42,797 bases of DNA from a virus, in IMG/VR virus record IMGVR_UViG_3300049893_003255, positions 1 through 42,797 of that record. One strand, 5' to 3'. The notes under the pieces were generated by a model. That model was not told the origin of the DNA, searched no databases, and worked only from the letters and a program-made list of their open reading frames with translations. How positions within the stretch are numbered: the first letter of the stretch is position 1; each line of letters starts with the position of its first letter. A program made the translations under genes and the position numbers. Of the stretch, positions 41,618 to 42,797 are shown piece after piece.

Positions 41618-42797
41618 ATGATAGAAAATAATATAAATAATAGCACTACCATTAAAGTACACACCGATAATGTTAACAGTTACAAGGAGTTCTTGGTTGA
41701 AGGTAAAAGACATCGTACCGATGGTCCTGCTATAGAGTATACTGATGGTACTAAGGAATACTGGGCTGAAGGTAAATTGCATCGTACTGGGGGTCCTGCT
41801 ATAGAGTATGCTGATGGTACTAAGGAATACTGGGTTGAAGGTAAAAGACATCGTATCGATGGTCCTGCTATAGAGTATGCTGATGGTACTAAGGAATGCT
41901 GGGTTGAAGATAAGAAACATCGTACTGATGGCCCTGCTGTAGAGTGGGCTAATGGTACTAAGCAATACTGGGTTGAAGGTAAATTACACCGTACTGATGG
42001 TCCTGCTATAGAATATGCTTATGGCTCTAAGGAATACTGGATTGAAGGTAAATTACACCGTACTGATGGTCCTGCTATAGAACGTGCTGATGGTACTAAG
42101 GAATACTGGGTTGCAGGTAAATTGCATCGTACTGATGGTCCTGCTATAGAGTATGCTAGTGGTCATAAGGAGTACTGGGTTGAGTATAAGAGACATCGTA
42201 CTGATGGTCCTGCTATAGAACGTGCTAATGGTACTAAGGAATACTGGATTGAAGGTAAATTACATCGTACTGATGGCCCCGCTATAGAGTATGCTAATGG
42301 TACTAAGGAATACTGGATTGAAGGTAAGTTACTGCGCATAGAATACTGGGTTGAAGGTAAAAGACATCGGACTGACGGTCCTGCTATAGAGTATGCTGAT
42401 GGTTCTAAGCAATACTGGGTTGAAGATAAAAGACATCGTACTGATGGCCCTGCTATAGAGTGGGTTAATGGTTCTAAGGAACACTGGGTTGAAGGCAGAC
42501 AACATCGTACTGATGATCCTGCTGTAGAACGTGCTGATGGTCATAAGGAATACTGGGTTGAAGGTAAATTACACCGTACTGATGGTCCTGCTATAGAATA
42601 TGCTTATGGCTCTAAGGAATACTGGGTTGAAGGTAAAAAACATCGTACTGATGGTCCTGCTATAGAGTATGCTAATGGTACTAAGGAATACTGGGTTGAA
42701 GGTAAAAAACATCGTACTGATGGCCCTGCTATAGAATATTCTGATGGCTCTAAGGAATACTGGGTTGAAAGCAAGCTTCAACGCAGAGCGTACTGGG
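41618..42797 (+). CDS. DGPA tandem-repeat protein 4, 3'-truncated by window end
   Basis: Open from ATG 41618 to the last base with no stop (393 codons visible). After a ~27-residue Asn/Thr-rich start, the protein is fifteen near-identical 23-residue units with consensus EYWVEGKLHRTDGPAIEYADGTK. Two shortened 11-residue units interrupt the series (KLLRIEYW near 42330; KLQRRAYW at the end). The repeat is the same family as in repeat proteins 1-3 but far more uniform. Codons favour GGT, CCT, GCT and ACT, unlike the A-ending preference of neighbouring genes, suggesting recent expansion or separate origin. No ribosome site precedes the ATG. The C-terminus, which might carry the hydrophobic segment, is outside the window. 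Confidence 0.75.
   Translation, partial: MIENNINNSTTIKVHTDNVNSYKEFLVEGKRHRTDGPAIEYTDGTKEYWAEGKLHRTGGPAIEYADGTKEYWVEGKRHRIDGPAIEYADGTKECWVEDKKHRTDGPAVEWANGTKQYWVEGKLHRTDGPAIEYAYGSKEYWIEGKLHRTDGPAIERADGTKEYWVAGKLHRTDGPAIEYASGHKEYWVEYKRHRTDGPAIERANGTKEYWIEGKLHRTDGPAIEYANGTKEYWIEGKLLRIEYWVEGKRHRTDGPAIEYADGSKQYWVEDKRHRTDGPAIEWVNGSKEHWVEGRQHRTDDPAVERADGHKEYWVEGKLHRTDGPAIEYAYGSKEYWVEGKKHRTDGPAIEYANGTKEYWVEGKKHRTDGPAIEYSDGSKEYWVESKLQRRAYW
41690..42797 (+). repeat. 69-bp coding tandem repeat array
   Basis: About fifteen tandem units of 69 bp (23 codons), highly similar at DNA level including third positions, with two 33-bp short units. It is continuous to the window end. The array is coding on the + strand; the long minus-strand frames across it are by-products of the repeat period being a multiple of three. 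Confidence 0.9.

Noticed and set aside
41579-42781. Long minus-strand frames across the repeat array (Phe/Asn/Ser/Arg-rich repeats)
   Set aside because: They are the antisense of the 69-bp units, which stay open because the period is a multiple of three; the + strand frame encodes recognised DGPA repeats and continues uninterrupted to the window end.
41690-42797. CRISPR-like array
   Set aside because: Units are 69 bp with no unique spacers, stay in one reading frame and encode a known repeat family.
1-42797. tRNA or rRNA genes
   Set aside because: No cloverleaf-like segment or conserved TpsiC box was recognised in the few non-coding gaps; a tRNA scan was not possible.

Overview
The window is a densely packed, AT-rich, one-directional piece of a large tailed-phage genome (probably a jumbo/huge myophage). 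All convincing genes lie on the + strand. Gaps are mostly 0-30 bases and many start codons overlap the previous stop (ATGA or TAATG). Ordinary TAA, TAG and TGA stops are used, so no recoding is visible. The contractile-tail assignment rests on a gp25-like wedge protein followed by a baseplate J-like protein. The large-genome assignment rests on a phage tubulin, a phage-encoded replication operon and a class II ribonucleotide reductase (RNR). The host cannot be inferred.

Layout. (1) 2-21613: baseplate and tail-tip module. It holds a hub-like protein cut by the window start, a spike-like protein, a hydrophobic/Ig-like protein, a coiled-coil protein, the gp25-like wedge, baseplate J, a 2196-residue gpI-like/fibre mosaic and a 922-residue protein with a dockerin-like calcium-loop pair. 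(2) 21730-26165: sugar-modification cassette. It holds a GT4 glycosyltransferase, two tandem GNAT-like proteins, a SpsF-like nucleotidyltransferase, a possible MptE/DUF115-like protein and an extended SDR. Several members have altered catalytic motifs. (3) 26152-27603: tubulin/FtsZ-like GTPase, closed by a hairpin. (4) 27671-32667: replication operon with a UvsW-like helicase, two unknowns, a DnaC-like loader and a DnaB-like helicase. (5) 32633-36808: three proteins with degenerate MORN-like 'HRxDGPA' repeats, with an FmdB-like zinc ribbon between the second and third. (6) 36812-41208: a SLOG-family protein translationally coupled to a B12-type RNR that carries a 479-residue HNH intein exactly at its catalytic NP|CGE site. 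(7) 41209-42797: two very short ORFs, AT-rich spacer, and a fourth DGPA protein built of nearly identical 69-bp units that runs off the window end.

How it may work together. Groups 1-2 look like late functions; the cassette directly behind the fibre genes could decorate tail fibres or host glycans. Groups 3-6 look like DNA replication, nucleotide supply and intracellular organisation. The least explained content is the DGPA-repeat family. It has four genes in about 10 kb; the three complete ones end in a similar short hydrophobic segment plus polar tail, and the fourth shows signs of recent repeat expansion.
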